Source: MKRK01 sp001896915
Lineage (GTDB): Bacteria; Bacillota; Clostridia; Oscillospirales; Acutalibacteraceae
Length of the DNA stretch: 35,619 nt
Reading direction: 5' to 3'
Assembly: GCA_937973935.1 (NCBI GenBank)
Contig: CALJJF010000124.1
Span: 1 to 35,619 of the forward strand
In this document: positions 1 to 8,983 of the stretch, one piece after another
How the letters are laid out: each line of letters opens with the position of its first letter
How positions within the stretch are numbered: the stretch's first letter is position 1
The notes under the pieces: model-generated
Told to the model about the DNA's origin: nothing
Seen by the model: only the letters and a program-made list of their open reading frames with translations
Database searches by the model: none
Program-made: the position numbers and the translations under genes

Positions 1-2007
1 CTCCATGCCGTGCGACACAGACACCTTCCCCGCATTCTTCCTTCATAATGGCCGCAATCTTCTTTAATATCGTATCCCCCACACGGTGTCCGAACACATC
101 GTTGGACAGCTTAAGCCCGTTTACGTCACCCATGATGATGGAAACCGGGTATTCACACATATCATTCAAACGGTTCAGGTTTTGCTCAAACATGCGGCGG
201 TTATACAGGCCCGTCAGTCCGTCGTGGTAGCTGATGTGCAGGATTTCATCCTGGGCGAGCCTGTTGTTGTTGATATCCTGTAAATTGCCATAAATCTGGA
301 TTTCTCCGGTGGTGCTGTCTCTGACAATTTTACTGCGATCGGCAAACCAGCGATAATTCCCGTTTTTGCACATCAAGCGATATTCAATCCTAAGCTCACT
401 GGCACGGCTGGTGAAGGTAGACTTGATGGAGGGCAGAATGCGCTGCAAATCATCGGGATGAACATAGTCAAGAAACTTCATATATTGCATTTTCAACAGT
501 TGGCCGGGCTGATATCCGGTGATTTTTTGAATCACCGGGCTAATGTATTCAAATTTCCCTGTATTGATGTTTCTAATATAAAAGGCATCGCTGGAATATT
601 CAATGATATTAGACAGTCTCTCTTCACTGGCTCTGATGGTGTCCTCTGCTTTCTTTCGTTGGGAAACATCGTGAACATGAAAAAGGATTCCCAAGATATA
701 CGGGTTATTGAGAAGATTGACGGCTCTTATCTCTACCATCGTATAGCTGTTGTTGCCACAAAGAAATCTGGTTTCCAGTGTCAATGTTCTTATTTCTTCA
801 TTGATAAACTGATAAAATTGCATCTCAAGCTCTGTTCTGTCGTCGGGATGGATAAACGCAAAGGACAGTTTCCCCATCAGTTCGTCAGGGTTCCAGCCAA
901 ACAGCCTGTCCGAATTGGGGCTTTGGTATTTGATCAGTCCCGTCTCATCCACTATGGCAATGCTGTCGGAAATGTTCGCAATCATTTCTCTGTGTTCCAT
1001 CTCACTGGCAATTAAGGCATCCTCTGCTTTTTTGCTCCGTGTGATGTCCATCACGGTGGAAATCATCAGATTTTGCTCAGGCAGCGGAATGTTCACCGCA
1101 TTGATGATACGTTTTTCTCCGCTTTTTGTTGTAGCGACTCCCAATGCATACGCTCCGGTTCACCGCTTTTAAAATCTGTCATCACACGCTTTACAATTTC
1201 ATTGCGGTAATTCTCATCCGGATAAACGTTTTTAAAAAACTGCGGCACATTCATAATCTCATCGTTGGGCCATCCATAGGTTTCGCCGAACTTTTTATTG
1301 TGATAGGAAGCCGTCATATTATCGATCTCATTGATTGCCAGACCGATGGGCAAATTGTCAAGGATGGTCTGTATGAAAACACTTTGCTTTTTTCTGGCAT
1401 CCTCGGCGCGGATACGATTTAAGGTAATGGTAGTCTGCTTTGCAATAATTTCAATGGTCTTTGCATACGGTGAAATATCCTTTGACGTTAAAATAGTCAA
1501 ACCGCCGAAGTAAGTTTCCTGATTGACCAGACCGAGACCGTATATGTAACGTATATTCAATAGTTTTTGAGCTTGATCGCATAGAAGCTTGGGTATTTTA
1601 TTGCATAACATGGTGTGTAAATCCGTTTTTATATTCTGAAACTTGCCGGAACGATATGTTTCTTCCACATAGCGATCCATATCACTGAACCGAAAGCCGG
1701 TTTCCAAAGGATTCCGGTTCAGGATACCTACTATTCTGTCAAAAAAGGATGCACCGCAGAATTTTGTGGTTTTCAACTGTTTTGACTTTTCGTCCACGGT
1801 TGCCATAACTGTGAACCCTTCCCCGATCAATTCATATACCTTATCTGCTAAGAAGCTGTGTATTTCTTCAATTGTGTTAAGCTCAAGGAGCTTACTTTGA
1901 AAATCAATGATAAACTGCATTTCTGTCACATAAGCAGCATCTGAAGGGGAATCAGCCGATTTGGTCAAATCAGCCTTATGCTCTTCGTCAACAATACGGG
2001 ATGCCAT
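1..2007 (-). pseudogene. PAS/GGDEF sensor protein, frameshifted and cut by the window edge
   Basis: Probable membrane-free sensory diguanylate cyclase. The intact first part (1093-2007, 304 residues) has a GAF-like region (about residues 30-190) and a first PAS domain (about 205 on). It then runs out of frame and stops. From about 1135 down to base 1 a different minus-strand frame stays open and encodes two more PAS domains, with motifs such as FGWNPDELMG and ITGYQPGQLL, each with a HPDD tail. It ends in the first part of a GGDEF domain (HDGLTGLYNRR, then IIMGDVNGLK). The window ends at RHG, just before the expected GGDEF motif. Restoring one G in the TGGGAG stretch at about 1136-1142 joins the frames as HWE-VATTKSGEKR, a normal PAS continuation. 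The start has a good ribosome binding site (AAAGGAGGG). The break is either real decay or a sequencing error; cyclase activity cannot be judged because the active site is outside the window. Confidence 0.85.
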
Positions 2008-2033
2008 AACAGTACCCTCCTTTGTATACAGCC

Positions 2034-2062
2034 ATTATAAACGAATATTTTACTGTTTACAA
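2034..2062 (-). promoter_or_regulatory. sigma-A-like promoter for the PAS/GGDEF gene
   Basis: On the minus strand TTGTAA and TATAAT are separated by exactly 17 bp, 27 bp upstream of the start codon at 2007. The -10 is a perfect match; the -35 differs from TTGACA at two positions. Confidence 0.6.
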
Positions 2063-2130
2063 CTTGTTTCTTGCGATTATTTAGCTAATTTCAACAATTA
2101 ATTCCATCATTAATATTATAAATTTACAAA

Positions 2131-2154
2131 AAAATACACCCTAAGGTGTATTTT
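2131..2154 (-). terminator. Rho-independent terminator after the carboxynorspermidine genes
   Basis: AAAATACACC, a CTAA loop and GGTGTATTTT form a 10-bp hairpin just after the stop codon at 2167. On the minus strand the stem leads into a long T run. Both arms are A/T-ended, so it may also act on the other strand, but no plus-strand gene ends here. Confidence 0.7.
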
Positions 2155-2166
2155 TACTTTTTCACT

Positions 2167-3309
2167 TTATGATAGACGAGAACTGAAATCATAATACCCG
2201 AATTCTTTGATGATCTTGATTCCGTTCTGCTCGTTGAAAAGTGCAATTGACGGCAGATTTATCCCGTTGAAGGTGTTGTTTTTGACCATGGTATAATGTG
2301 CCATATCGCAGAAAATCAATTTATCCCCCACCTGTAAGGGACTTGGAAAAGAATAATCCCCGATGATATCCCCCGCCAGACATGTGTTTCCCCCGAACCG
2401 GTAGGTGTATGGATATTCGCCAGGCATACCGCTGCCTATGATATGGGGACGATAAGGCATTTCCAGCACATCCGGCATATGACAGGCTGCAGAAGCGTCT
2501 AAAATCCCGATTTCCATGTTGTTTTTCACAATATCAAGGACAGAAGCAACAAGATATCCGGTGTTGAGAGCAACGGCTTCCCCCGGCTCCAAATAAACCT
2601 GGATGCCGTATTTGTCTTTAAAGTACAAGATAGAGCGAGCCAGTGTGTCAATGTCATAATCGGGTCTGGTGATATGATGACCGCCGCCGAAGTTAATCCA
2701 TTTCATATGTTTGATATACTTGCCAAATTTTTCGTCTACCACCCGGATGGTCCGTTCCAATGTGTCGCTGTTTTGTTCGCACATGGTGTGAAAATGAAGC
2801 CCGTCAAGCCCTTCCAGCTGGTCCTCCTGAAAGTTTGACAGTGTTACACCAAGCCGTGACCCGGTAAAACAGGGATTATAGATATCTGTTTCGATCTCGG
2901 AATATTCCGGATTGATACGCAGCCCGCATTCAATTCTCTTCGGATTTACGCGAACCTTTTCCTTATATTTATTCCACTGTGCAAAGGAATTGAACACCAT
3001 ATGGTCACAATAGCTTAAGATTTCGTCAATCTCATCCTCTTCATAAGCAGGTGCGTAGATATGGACTTCCTTCCCCATTTTTTCATAACCCAGCCTGGCC
3101 TCATGCAGTGAGCTTGCGGTCATCCCGTTTAAATATTTCCCTACCAGCGGAAAAACGGCATGCATGGAAAAACCCTTCAAAGCCAGCAAAATCCGACAGC
3201 CCGTTCTGTCGATGACAGAGCGGAGTGTTTCCAAATTTTTAATAAGCAGCCGTTCATCCACCACATAACATGGTGTTTTTACCTTACTCAAATCAATGTT
3301 CAATTGCAT
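2167..3309 (-). CDS. nspC: Carboxynorspermidine decarboxylase
   Basis: PLP-dependent decarboxylase that removes CO2 from carboxynorspermidine or carboxyspermidine, the last step of the alternative polyamine route; cytoplasmic. At 380 residues it has the usual length of the family. Visible features are the PLP lysine in LLALKGFS (K45), the HFHTMCEQ segment, the glycine-rich phosphate loop NFGGGHH, the EPGEA motif, and the substrate-side motif CHMPDVLEMPY typical of fold-III alanine-racemase-like decarboxylases. It follows the dehydrogenase gene by 4 bp, so the two are surely co-transcribed. The ATG at 3309 has GAGGG only 1 nt upstream, whereas an in-frame TTG at 3303 has the same GAGGG at 7 nt. 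The TTG is thus a plausible real start, which would remove two residues. Confidence 0.92.
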   Translation of the reverse strand: MQLNIDLSKVKTPCYVVDERLLIKNLETLRSVIDRTGCRILLALKGFSMHAVFPLVGKYLNGMTASSLHEARLGYEKMGKEVHIYAPAYEEDEIDEILSYCDHMVFNSFAQWNKYKEKVRVNPKRIECGLRINPEYSEIETDIYNPCFTGSRLGVTLSNFQEDQLEGLDGLHFHTMCEQNSDTLERTIRVVDEKFGKYIKHMKWINFGGGHHITRPDYDIDTLARSILYFKDKYGIQVYLEPGEAVALNTGYLVASVLDIVKNNMEIGILDASAACHMPDVLEMPYRPHIIGSGMPGEYPYTYRFGGNTCLAGDIIGDYSFPSPLQVGDKLIFCDMAHYTMVKNNTFNGINLPSIALFNEQNGIKIIKEFGYYDFSSRLS

Positions 3310-3313
3310 GCCC

Positions 3314-4513
3314 TCAATCTATCAATGTCGGGTTGAAGTTCTCTTTCCAAGGAAGGCCGCATTTGTTCAGCTCGTCCATAAACGGATCCGGGTCAAATTC
3401 TTCAATGTTATATACCCCGGGCTTTTTCCAAAGACCCTTTAAAATCATCATGGCACCGATCATAGCAGGCACACCGGTGGTATAAGAAATCGCTTGTGAG
3501 CCCACTTCCTTGTAGCATTCCTCGTGATCGCACACATTATATACGTAATATGTCTTTGGTTCACCGTTTTTGGTGCCTTTAAAAATACAACCGATGTTGG
3601 TTTTGCCCTTGGTGCGGGGACCCAGAGATGCCGGATCCGGCAGCAGCGCTTTCAGGAACTGAAGCGGAACAATCTCTTGTCCTTCGTATAGGATCGGTTC
3701 AATGGATGTGATTCCCACGTTTTGTAGCACCTGCAGATGGTTGAGATAATTATCGGAAAAAGTCATCCAGAACCTTATTTTTTTGATTCCCTTGATGTGA
3801 ACAGCAAGGGATTCCAGCTCTTCGTGATACAACAGGTAAATATTCTTCGGTCCGATTTCATCCAAATCATAAGTGCGCTTTTCTGACAGCGGTTCGGTTT
3901 CGATCCACTGTCCTTCCTTATAAAAACGACCCTTGGCCGTGATTTCACGGATGTTGATCTCCGGGTTAAAGTTCGTGGCAAAGGGATAGCCGTGATCGCC
4001 GGCGTTTGCATCCACAATATCGATTTCTTCAATCTCATCAAAATAGTGCTTCATGGCATAGGCACTGAACACCCCGGTCACACCCGGGTCAAAACCACTG
4101 CCAAGCAGTGCGGTAATTCCTGCTTTTTCAAACTTTTCTTTGTATGCCCACTGCCATTTGTATTCAAATTTAGGGATATCAATGGGTTCATAATTCGCTG
4201 TGTCCAGATAATCCACACCGGTGGCAAGGCAAGCGTCCATAATGGTCAAATCCTGATAAGGAAGCGCAACATTGATGACGATATCAGGCTGAAAGCTGTG
4301 GATCAGCGCAATTACCTCGTCTGTATTGTCCGCATCCACCTGTGCTGTGGTAATCACCGTTTTTGTGTTTTTTACGGATTCCTTTATGGCGTCACATTTA
4401 CTTTTTGTCCTGCTGGCAAGACAGATTTCCTCAAATATATCACTGTGCTGACAGCATTTGTGTACCACCACATTAGAAACACCGCCTGCTCCGATAATCA
4501 ACGCTTTTCCCAT
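3314..4513 (-). CDS. Carboxynorspermidine synthase (saccharopine dehydrogenase family)
   Basis: NADPH-dependent enzyme expected to condense aspartate semialdehyde with a diamine (putrescine or diaminopropane) to give carboxyspermidine or carboxynorspermidine, the substrate of the next gene. Its 399 residues begin with a Rossmann motif (ALIIGAGGVSNVV, residues 4-16), followed by SRTKSKC, a typical NADP-binding contact, and the family motif GSGFDPGVTGVF. Pairing with an NspC decarboxylase is the main reason to prefer this role over lysine-pathway saccharopine dehydrogenase. The ATG has a good ribosome binding site (AAAAGGGGATG). A promoter lies about 60 bp upstream. Whether the product is spermidine or norspermidine cannot be told from sequence. 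Confidence 0.88.
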   Translation of the reverse strand: MGKALIIGAGGVSNVVVHKCCQHSDIFEEICLASRTKSKCDAIKESVKNTKTVITTAQVDADNTDEVIALIHSFQPDIVINVALPYQDLTIMDACLATGVDYLDTANYEPIDIPKFEYKWQWAYKEKFEKAGITALLGSGFDPGVTGVFSAYAMKHYFDEIEEIDIVDANAGDHGYPFATNFNPEINIREITAKGRFYKEGQWIETEPLSEKRTYDLDEIGPKNIYLLYHEELESLAVHIKGIKKIRFWMTFSDNYLNHLQVLQNVGITSIEPILYEGQEIVPLQFLKALLPDPASLGPRTKGKTNIGCIFKGTKNGEPKTYYVYNVCDHEECYKEVGSQAISYTTGVPAMIGAMMILKGLWKKPGVYNIEEFDPDPFMDELNKCGLPWKENFNPTLID

Positions 4514-4571
4514 GATAACATCCCCTTTTTTCTCTCAGTCATATCTGTATTGCAACAAATATTCATTGGTA

Positions 4572-4600
4572 ATTATACAGATAATATTCCCAAAAATCAA
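4572..4600 (-). promoter_or_regulatory. sigma-A-like promoter for the polyamine gene pair
   Basis: TTGATT and a perfect TATAAT are separated by 17 bp on the minus strand, about 60 bp upstream of the ATG at 4513. Confidence 0.65.
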
Positions 4601-4649
4601 GCAGAATTCCTTTACATTCTTGAAATACGGTAAATTAATCATTTTTGTA

Positions 4650-4677
4650 TTGAATATTTCGATTTTTGATGTATAAT
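4650..4677 (+). promoter_or_regulatory. sigma-A-like promoter for the zinc-uptake operon
   Basis: TTGAAT and a perfect TATAAT with a 16-bp spacer on the plus strand, 45 bp before the ATG at 4722. It is the only convincing promoter seen in front of the long operon. Confidence 0.6.
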
Positions 4678-4683
4678 AATAGT

Positions 4684-4703
4684 AAATGCAAATGCAAATC
4701 ATT
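4684..4703 (+). promoter_or_regulatory. Candidate Zur/Fur operator
   Basis: AAATGCAAATGCAAATCATT lies just downstream of the -10. It has AATG and CATT ends in mirror order and a direct repeat of AAATGC. The position suits a repressor, and a Fur-family gene lies in the same operon, but the inner bases are not symmetric. This is a weak candidate based mainly on place. Confidence 0.3.
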
Positions 4704-4721
4704 CTTACTTGGAGGAATATG

Positions 4722-5624
4722 ATGAAATTCGGACGTTTATTATTGGTGATGTTATTGGCGATATCTTTGTTCACAGGATGCAGCAGGAAGATCGGTATCG
4801 GTGAAGGGACTAAAAACGACAGCTTAAAAATCGTCACATCCTTTTATCCCATGTATCTTTCTGCCATTAACATTACAGACGGAATTGAAAATGTTGAAGT
4901 CATCAACATGACCAAGCCTCAGACCGGCTGTCTCCATGATTACCAGCTGACACCTGCCGATTTGGTCACGCTTGAGGATGCCGATGCTTTTATCATCAAC
5001 GGAGCGGGCATGGAAAGCTTTCTCGACAAGGTGATATCTGCCCGAAAAAATCTACCCATCATAGAGGCCTCTAGGGGAATTGCAGCGATTAAGGATGACA
5101 GCGGCGAGGAAAACCCCCATATGTGGCTGAGTATCGCCAACTATATCAAACAGATTGAAAACATAACCGCACAGCTGTCACAGATTGATATAAAAAACGC
5201 CGCAAAATACCAAAGCAACGGTGCCGCTTATATAGATAAGCTGAAAACCCTCGGTAACACCATGCACGCCTCCATTGATACCATCAAAGACCGCAATATC
5301 ATACCCTTTCACGAAGCGTTTCCTTATTTCGCAAAGGAATTCAACCTGAATATTGCCGCCGTCATCGAACGGGAGCCGGGCACAGCACCCACACCTGCAG
5401 AGCTGACCGAAACCATTGATGTCATAAAAAAATCCGGTGCAAAGGCAATCTTCACTGAGCCCCAGTACTCATCAAAAGCCGCAGAAACCATCAAAGCGGA
5501 GACAGGCATATCCTTATACACCCTTGACCCTATTGTCACGGGACAAGCCGATAAAAAAGCCAAGGACGATTATATTACAAAAATGATGTCCAATCTGGAA
5601 AGTCTGAAAGAGGCACTGAAATAA
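4722..5624 (+). CDS. Zinc ABC transporter substrate-binding lipoprotein (first copy)
   Basis: Extracytoplasmic metal-binding lipoprotein of the ZnuA/AdcA (cluster A-I) family that hands Zn(II), less likely Mn(II), to the permease encoded two genes on. The signal peptide ends in LFTGC, with the lipidated cysteine at residue 20. Expected metal ligands are visible: His in CLHDYQLTP, His in NPHMWLS, His in PFHEAFPYF and an Asp near YTLDPI. The His-rich loop of many ZnuA proteins is absent, unlike in the second copy at 8027. The start is chosen from GGAGG at 4711-4715, which gives 6 nt to the ATG at 4722; an ATG at 4719 is also possible. First gene of the operon; its stop touches the ATPase start codon. 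Confidence 0.9.
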   Translation: MKFGRLLLVMLLAISLFTGCSRKIGIGEGTKNDSLKIVTSFYPMYLSAINITDGIENVEVINMTKPQTGCLHDYQLTPADLVTLEDADAFIINGAGMESFLDKVISARKNLPIIEASRGIAAIKDDSGEENPHMWLSIANYIKQIENITAQLSQIDIKNAAKYQSNGAAYIDKLKTLGNTMHASIDTIKDRNIIPFHEAFPYFAKEFNLNIAAVIEREPGTAPTPAELTETIDVIKKSGAKAIFTEPQYSSKAAETIKAETGISLYTLDPIVTGQADKKAKDDYITKMMSNLESLKEALK

Positions 5625-6410
5625 ATGGAACATGAACACATCAAATGTGCCGGCAACTGCTGTGGCTTGTGCTGTACCAAGATTGAAGACTTTGGCGTAA
5701 TGCTGGGTCATGTCAAAATCATTGAAAATGTAAACATGCATATACACTGCGGCGAACTGACGGCAATCATCGGTCCCAACGGTGCGGGCAAAAGCACCCT
5801 CTTAAAGGCTATTTTGGGCGAATACAAGCATACCGGCAGCTTAACATACATGGACGCCAAGGGGGAACGGGAAGGCAGCCCTTTAATCGGTTATGTTCCC
5901 CAGCATCTTGACTTTGATAACGGCACGCCTGCCAGCGTGCTGGATCTTTTTTTGTCCTGCAATGCAAAAAGCCCCGCTTTTTTCCGGGGCAGCAAGAAGC
6001 AGAAAAATCGTGCAAAGGAAAGCCTGCAGCGGGTCAACGCGGAACATTTGCTACACAAACGGCTGGGTGTTTTGTCCGGTGGCGAGCTTCAGCGTGTGCT
6101 GCTTGCCCTGGCGCTGGACCCGATTCCCGATCTACTGCTGCTGGATGAGCCTGTCTCCGGCATTGACCAAAAAGGACTTGCACTTTTCTACAAAACCTTA
6201 TCCGATATCAAAACCCAATATGATTTGACGATTATTTTGGTGTCCCACGACCTTGCTTTGATCAAAAGTCATGCTGACCGTGTGATGCTGCTGAACAAAA
6301 CCGTGGTCTGTGCCGGAACACCCCAAGAGGTTTTTGACAATGCGAAAACCAGCGAGCTGTTCGGTTTGCCTGTCGGTCCGGGAAAGAAGGAGGACAGTGA
6401 AAATGCTTGA
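5625..6410 (+). CDS. Zinc ABC transporter ATPase with Cys-rich N-terminus (first copy)
   Basis: ATP-binding subunit powering the first importer. Its 261 residues show Walker A GPNGAGKST (50-58), the Q-loop region YVPQHLDF, signature LSGGELQRV, Walker B LLLLDEP and the H-loop SHD. An unusual 20-residue N-terminal extension has His3, His5 and five cysteines (C8, C12, C13, C16, C17), which could bind zinc in the cytoplasm; most ZnuC proteins start directly at the ABC domain. The ATG follows the stop codon of the previous gene without a gap, and the end overlaps the permease start by 8 nt, so translation is probably coupled. The metal-sensing idea for the extension is inference. Confidence 0.9.
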   Translation: MEHEHIKCAGNCCGLCCTKIEDFGVMLGHVKIIENVNMHIHCGELTAIIGPNGAGKSTLLKAILGEYKHTGSLTYMDAKGEREGSPLIGYVPQHLDFDNGTPASVLDLFLSCNAKSPAFFRGSKKQKNRAKESLQRVNAEHLLHKRLGVLSGGELQRVLLALALDPIPDLLLLDEPVSGIDQKGLALFYKTLSDIKTQYDLTIILVSHDLALIKSHADRVMLLNKTVVCAGTPQEVFDNAKTSELFGLPVGPGKKEDSENA

Positions 6411-7239
6411 TTTTTTTTATCAGCTGATCGGCTCCATCCCCTTTCAGTGGACAGAGCATACCTTTATGAAAAACGCCTTGCTGGCAATTGTGTTAATCAC
6501 TCCTCTTTTCGGGTTGTTGGGCACCATGATCGTAACCAACCGCATGGCATTTTTTTCTGATTCCCTGGGTCATGGCGCCTTTACCGGCATTGCCATCGGT
6601 TCCCTCTTGGGAATGGCGGCACCTATGGCGGCAGCGGTGATCTTCTCCATCATTTTCGCCATATCAATTACGCTGATCAAACACAAAAGCAGATCCTCCA
6701 CCGATACTGTCATTGGTGTGTTTTCCTCCCTTGCCATTGCCCTTGGTTTGGTCTTATTGTCGGCAGGCGGCAGCTTCAACAAATACTCCTCTTATTTGAT
6801 CGGAGATTTGCTTAATATTTATCCCTCCGAAATCGTTTCGCTTTTCTTCTTTTTTATCGGCGTTATTATTTTATGGGTGCTTGTTTTCAACAAGCTGCTT
6901 TTGGTCAGCATCAACGAATCCCTGGCACGCAGTCGTGGCGTCAAAACCCTGATCATCGAAATGATATTTACCGCCACCATTGCCATTATCGTTACCATCT
7001 CCATTCAGTGGGTGGGTATTCTCATCATCAATTCCTTGCTTGTCCTGCCCGCTGCAGCCGCCAAGAATGTTGCCGGAAATGTGCGGCAATACACCCTGTT
7101 CTCTGTACTGTTTGCTTTGGTTTCCGGCGTTTGCGGCCTTATCCTTTCTTATTATTGGGGAACGGCCACAGGCGCTACCATTGTCATTGTTGCGGGTATT
7201 ATTTTCTTGTTATCCGCTCTAATAAAACGAAGCCGGTAG
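6403..7239 (+). CDS. Zinc ABC transporter permease (first copy)
   Basis: Integral membrane subunit of the ABC-3 (ZnuB/AdcB) family, 278 residues, with about eight hydrophobic segments. The cytoplasmic coupling region contains DSLGHGAFTGIAIGSLLG, a hallmark of the family, and later LLVLPAAAAKNV. The start is set at the ATG at 6403, which has AGAAGGAGG about 10 nt upstream and gives a protein that begins MLDFFYQL, almost the same as the second permease (MLDFFQEF). An in-frame GTG at 6397 is less likely. It overlaps the ATPase gene by 8 nt. Confidence 0.9.
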   Translation: MLDFFYQLIGSIPFQWTEHTFMKNALLAIVLITPLFGLLGTMIVTNRMAFFSDSLGHGAFTGIAIGSLLGMAAPMAAAVIFSIIFAISITLIKHKSRSSTDTVIGVFSSLAIALGLVLLSAGGSFNKYSSYLIGDLLNIYPSEIVSLFFFFIGVIILWVLVFNKLLLVSINESLARSRGVKTLIIEMIFTATIAIIVTISIQWVGILIINSLLVLPAAAAKNVAGNVRQYTLFSVLFALVSGVCGLILSYYWGTATGATIVIVAGIIFLLSALIKRSR

Positions 7240-7253
7240 AAAAGGGGTTAGAT

Positions 7254-7655
7254 ATGAATACATTACAAAACAGCGGTCTCAAAAACACACGACATGCCAA
7301 TGAAATCCTGGGTTGTATCCGTCAGAGCCCACAGCCCCTGTCCGCCGAACAGATTTATCTGGCATTGTGCAAGAATAAAATCGAAATCAGCCTCTCTACG
7401 GTTTACCGTGTTTTAACAAAGCTGACGGAGAAAAATATCATTGAGAAAACAGGCTTTGTAAACAACAAAGCGGTATTTGAAATTCTTTCCCCAAAGCATA
7501 AGCATCATCTGGTTTGCACACAGTGCAACACCATGTTTCCGGTAGAGGGCTGCCCTCTTTCCGAATACGAAAAAAAACTCACAGACGAAACCGGCTTTGC
7601 CATTAGCGGTCATAAGCTGGAGATTTTCGGACTATGTATGAAATGTAGAAAGTAA
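7254..7655 (+). CDS. zur: Fur-family regulator, probably Zur
   Basis: Metal-dependent repressor of 133 residues. The N-terminal winged helix includes LSAEQIYLAL and the recognition helix ISLSTVYRVLTKL (about 45-57). The C-terminal dimerisation domain has the histidine cluster KHKHHL (81-86) followed by C88-x2-C91, and a second pair C128-x2-C131, the structural zinc site of the family. It lies between two zinc ABC transporters, which makes Zur much more likely than Fur or PerR. It probably represses its own operon when zinc is plentiful. The ATG at 7254 follows AAAAGGGG. A second family member elsewhere in the genome cannot be excluded. Confidence 0.85.
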   Translation: MNTLQNSGLKNTRHANEILGCIRQSPQPLSAEQIYLALCKNKIEISLSTVYRVLTKLTEKNIIEKTGFVNNKAVFEILSPKHKHHLVCTQCNTMFPVEGCPLSEYEKKLTDETGFAISGHKLEIFGLCMKCRK

Positions 7656-7680
7656 TGCATCGTAGCATAGGGAGGAACCC

Positions 7681-7980
7681 ATGAACAAACAAATGCTGAA
7701 AAAAATATTGGCAGTCCTGATTTTCCTATCTTTTGTATGTGTCATGATTCTGTCAACAGGCTTTCTGATGACCCATCAAACTCATATTTGCACAGGGAGC
7801 GGCTGCCCAACCTGTCAATTCATTCAGGAAGCAGCCGGGCTGCTTTCTGCACTCTCAAAAACACCGATGGCGTTTTGCCTTGTTTTTTTCAGCATAGTTA
7901 CCGGCCTTGTCCTTTCCTTTTACCCCCTTCATATGCTGTTTTCTTCTTTGACCGGTTTGAAAATACGCATGAACAATTGA
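7681..7980 (+). CDS. Small membrane protein with His/Cys loop, zinc operon
   Basis: Unrecognised 99-residue protein. It has two hydrophobic segments (about residues 9-30 and 61-85) separated by a loop holding HICTGSGCPTCQFI, where a histidine and three cysteines could bind metal or form a disulfide. The topology suggests a hairpin with the loop outside the membrane. It has its own ribosome binding site (GGGAGGAA) and sits between the Zur-like gene and the second importer in the same operon, so a role in zinc handling at the membrane is likely but unproved. Small proteins of this general form are seen beside zinc transporters in other Firmicutes. Confidence 0.8.
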   Translation: MNKQMLKKILAVLIFLSFVCVMILSTGFLMTHQTHICTGSGCPTCQFIQEAAGLLSALSKTPMAFCLVFFSIVTGLVLSFYPLHMLFSSLTGLKIRMNN

Positions 7981-8026
7981 ACCCCTCTTACTCGCCGGAA
8001 CCAAATAATATTCGGAGGTAAGAGCG

Positions 8027-8983
8027 TTGAAAAAAATAGCATTCATTTTGTCGTTATTGTGTATGATAACGGCTTTTACAGGTTGTACAACGAGTACTAC
8101 ATCCGCAAAATCGGATAGAATCAGTGTGGTTGCCACCATTTTTCCGCAATATGATTTTGCCCGTGCCGTTGTGGGGAACAAGGCAGACTTGACCATGCTG
8201 ATTCCGCCGGGATCCGAAATCCATTCTTATGAACCCTCCCCATCCGATATCATTAAAATCCAAAACAGTGATGTTTTTATCTACATCGGAGGAGAATCCG
8301 ACACCTGGGTGGACAAGATTCTGTCTGCCATGGATATCAAAAACAAAAAAATAGTAAAAATGATGGATTGCGTTACAGCCGTAGAGGAGGCAACCGTGAA
8401 CAATGCGAATGACGAGCACGAAGACGGCGAAACCCACGAGGACGAAGAGGAGCCGGAATATGACGAACATGTGTGGACCTCTCCCAAAAATGCAGTCAAA
8501 ATCGTCAGTGCCATCAAAGATGCGGTAAGCAGTGTCGACACAAAAAATGCGAAGATCTACGAAAGCAATGCCACAGATTATAGGACCAAAATCACAGAGC
8601 TTGACACCAGCATCCAAGCAATCGTCAGCAAAGCGAAAACCAAAACTCTTGTGGTGGGTGACCGTTTTCCCTTCCGCTACTTTGCAGACGAATTCGGACT
8701 GTCCTACAAGGCTGCTTTTGCGGGCTGCAGCAAGGAAACCGAAGCCAGTGCCGCAACCATTGCGGAACTAATCAATTACATCAAACAAAACAATGTGAAA
8801 ACCGTTTATTCTATTGAACTGAGCAATCAGAATATCGCTAAAACATTGTCAGAGCAGACCGGCGCAAAAATACTGCTATTACACTCCTGTCACAATCTAG
8901 CTAAAAGTGATTTTGACAGCGGTGCTACTTATGTCAGCCTGATGAGAACCAACGCCCTCAATCTGGAAAAGGGGTTGAACTGA
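8027..8983 (+). CDS. Zinc ABC transporter substrate-binding lipoprotein with His-rich loop (second copy)
   Basis: Second ZnuA-like lipoprotein, 318 residues. The start is TTG, chosen because GGAGGT lies 9 nt upstream and a clean signal peptide follows (AFTGC, lipidated Cys20). Metal-site elements are EIHSYEPSPSD, the acidic His-rich loop with DEHEDGETHEDEEE (about residues 129-142), DEHVWTSP and LLHSCHNLA. At the place where many ZnuA proteins have His-Asp-Ala-Phe this one has GDRFPFRYF, a variant common in Firmicutes. The His-rich loop marks it as zinc-specific and may catch zinc at low supply. It is only distantly similar to the first copy, so the two are not a recent duplication. The stop codon abuts the next start. 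Confidence 0.9.
   Translation: MKKIAFILSLLCMITAFTGCTTSTTSAKSDRISVVATIFPQYDFARAVVGNKADLTMLIPPGSEIHSYEPSPSDIIKIQNSDVFIYIGGESDTWVDKILSAMDIKNKKIVKMMDCVTAVEEATVNNANDEHEDGETHEDEEEPEYDEHVWTSPKNAVKIVSAIKDAVSSVDTKNAKIYESNATDYRTKITELDTSIQAIVSKAKTKTLVVGDRFPFRYFADEFGLSYKAAFAGCSKETEASAATIAELINYIKQNNVKTVYSIELSNQNIAKTLSEQTGAKILLLHSCHNLAKSDFDSGATYVSLMRTNALNLEKGLN

Noticed and set aside
458..1015. Plus-strand frame of 185 codons
   Set aside because: It lies opposite the PAS domains of the frameshifted signalling gene, which fully explains the open frame.
3992..4633. Long plus-strand frame opposite the carboxynorspermidine synthase gene
   Set aside because: It is antisense to a clear enzyme gene, lacks a recognisable domain and has the composition of a shadow frame.
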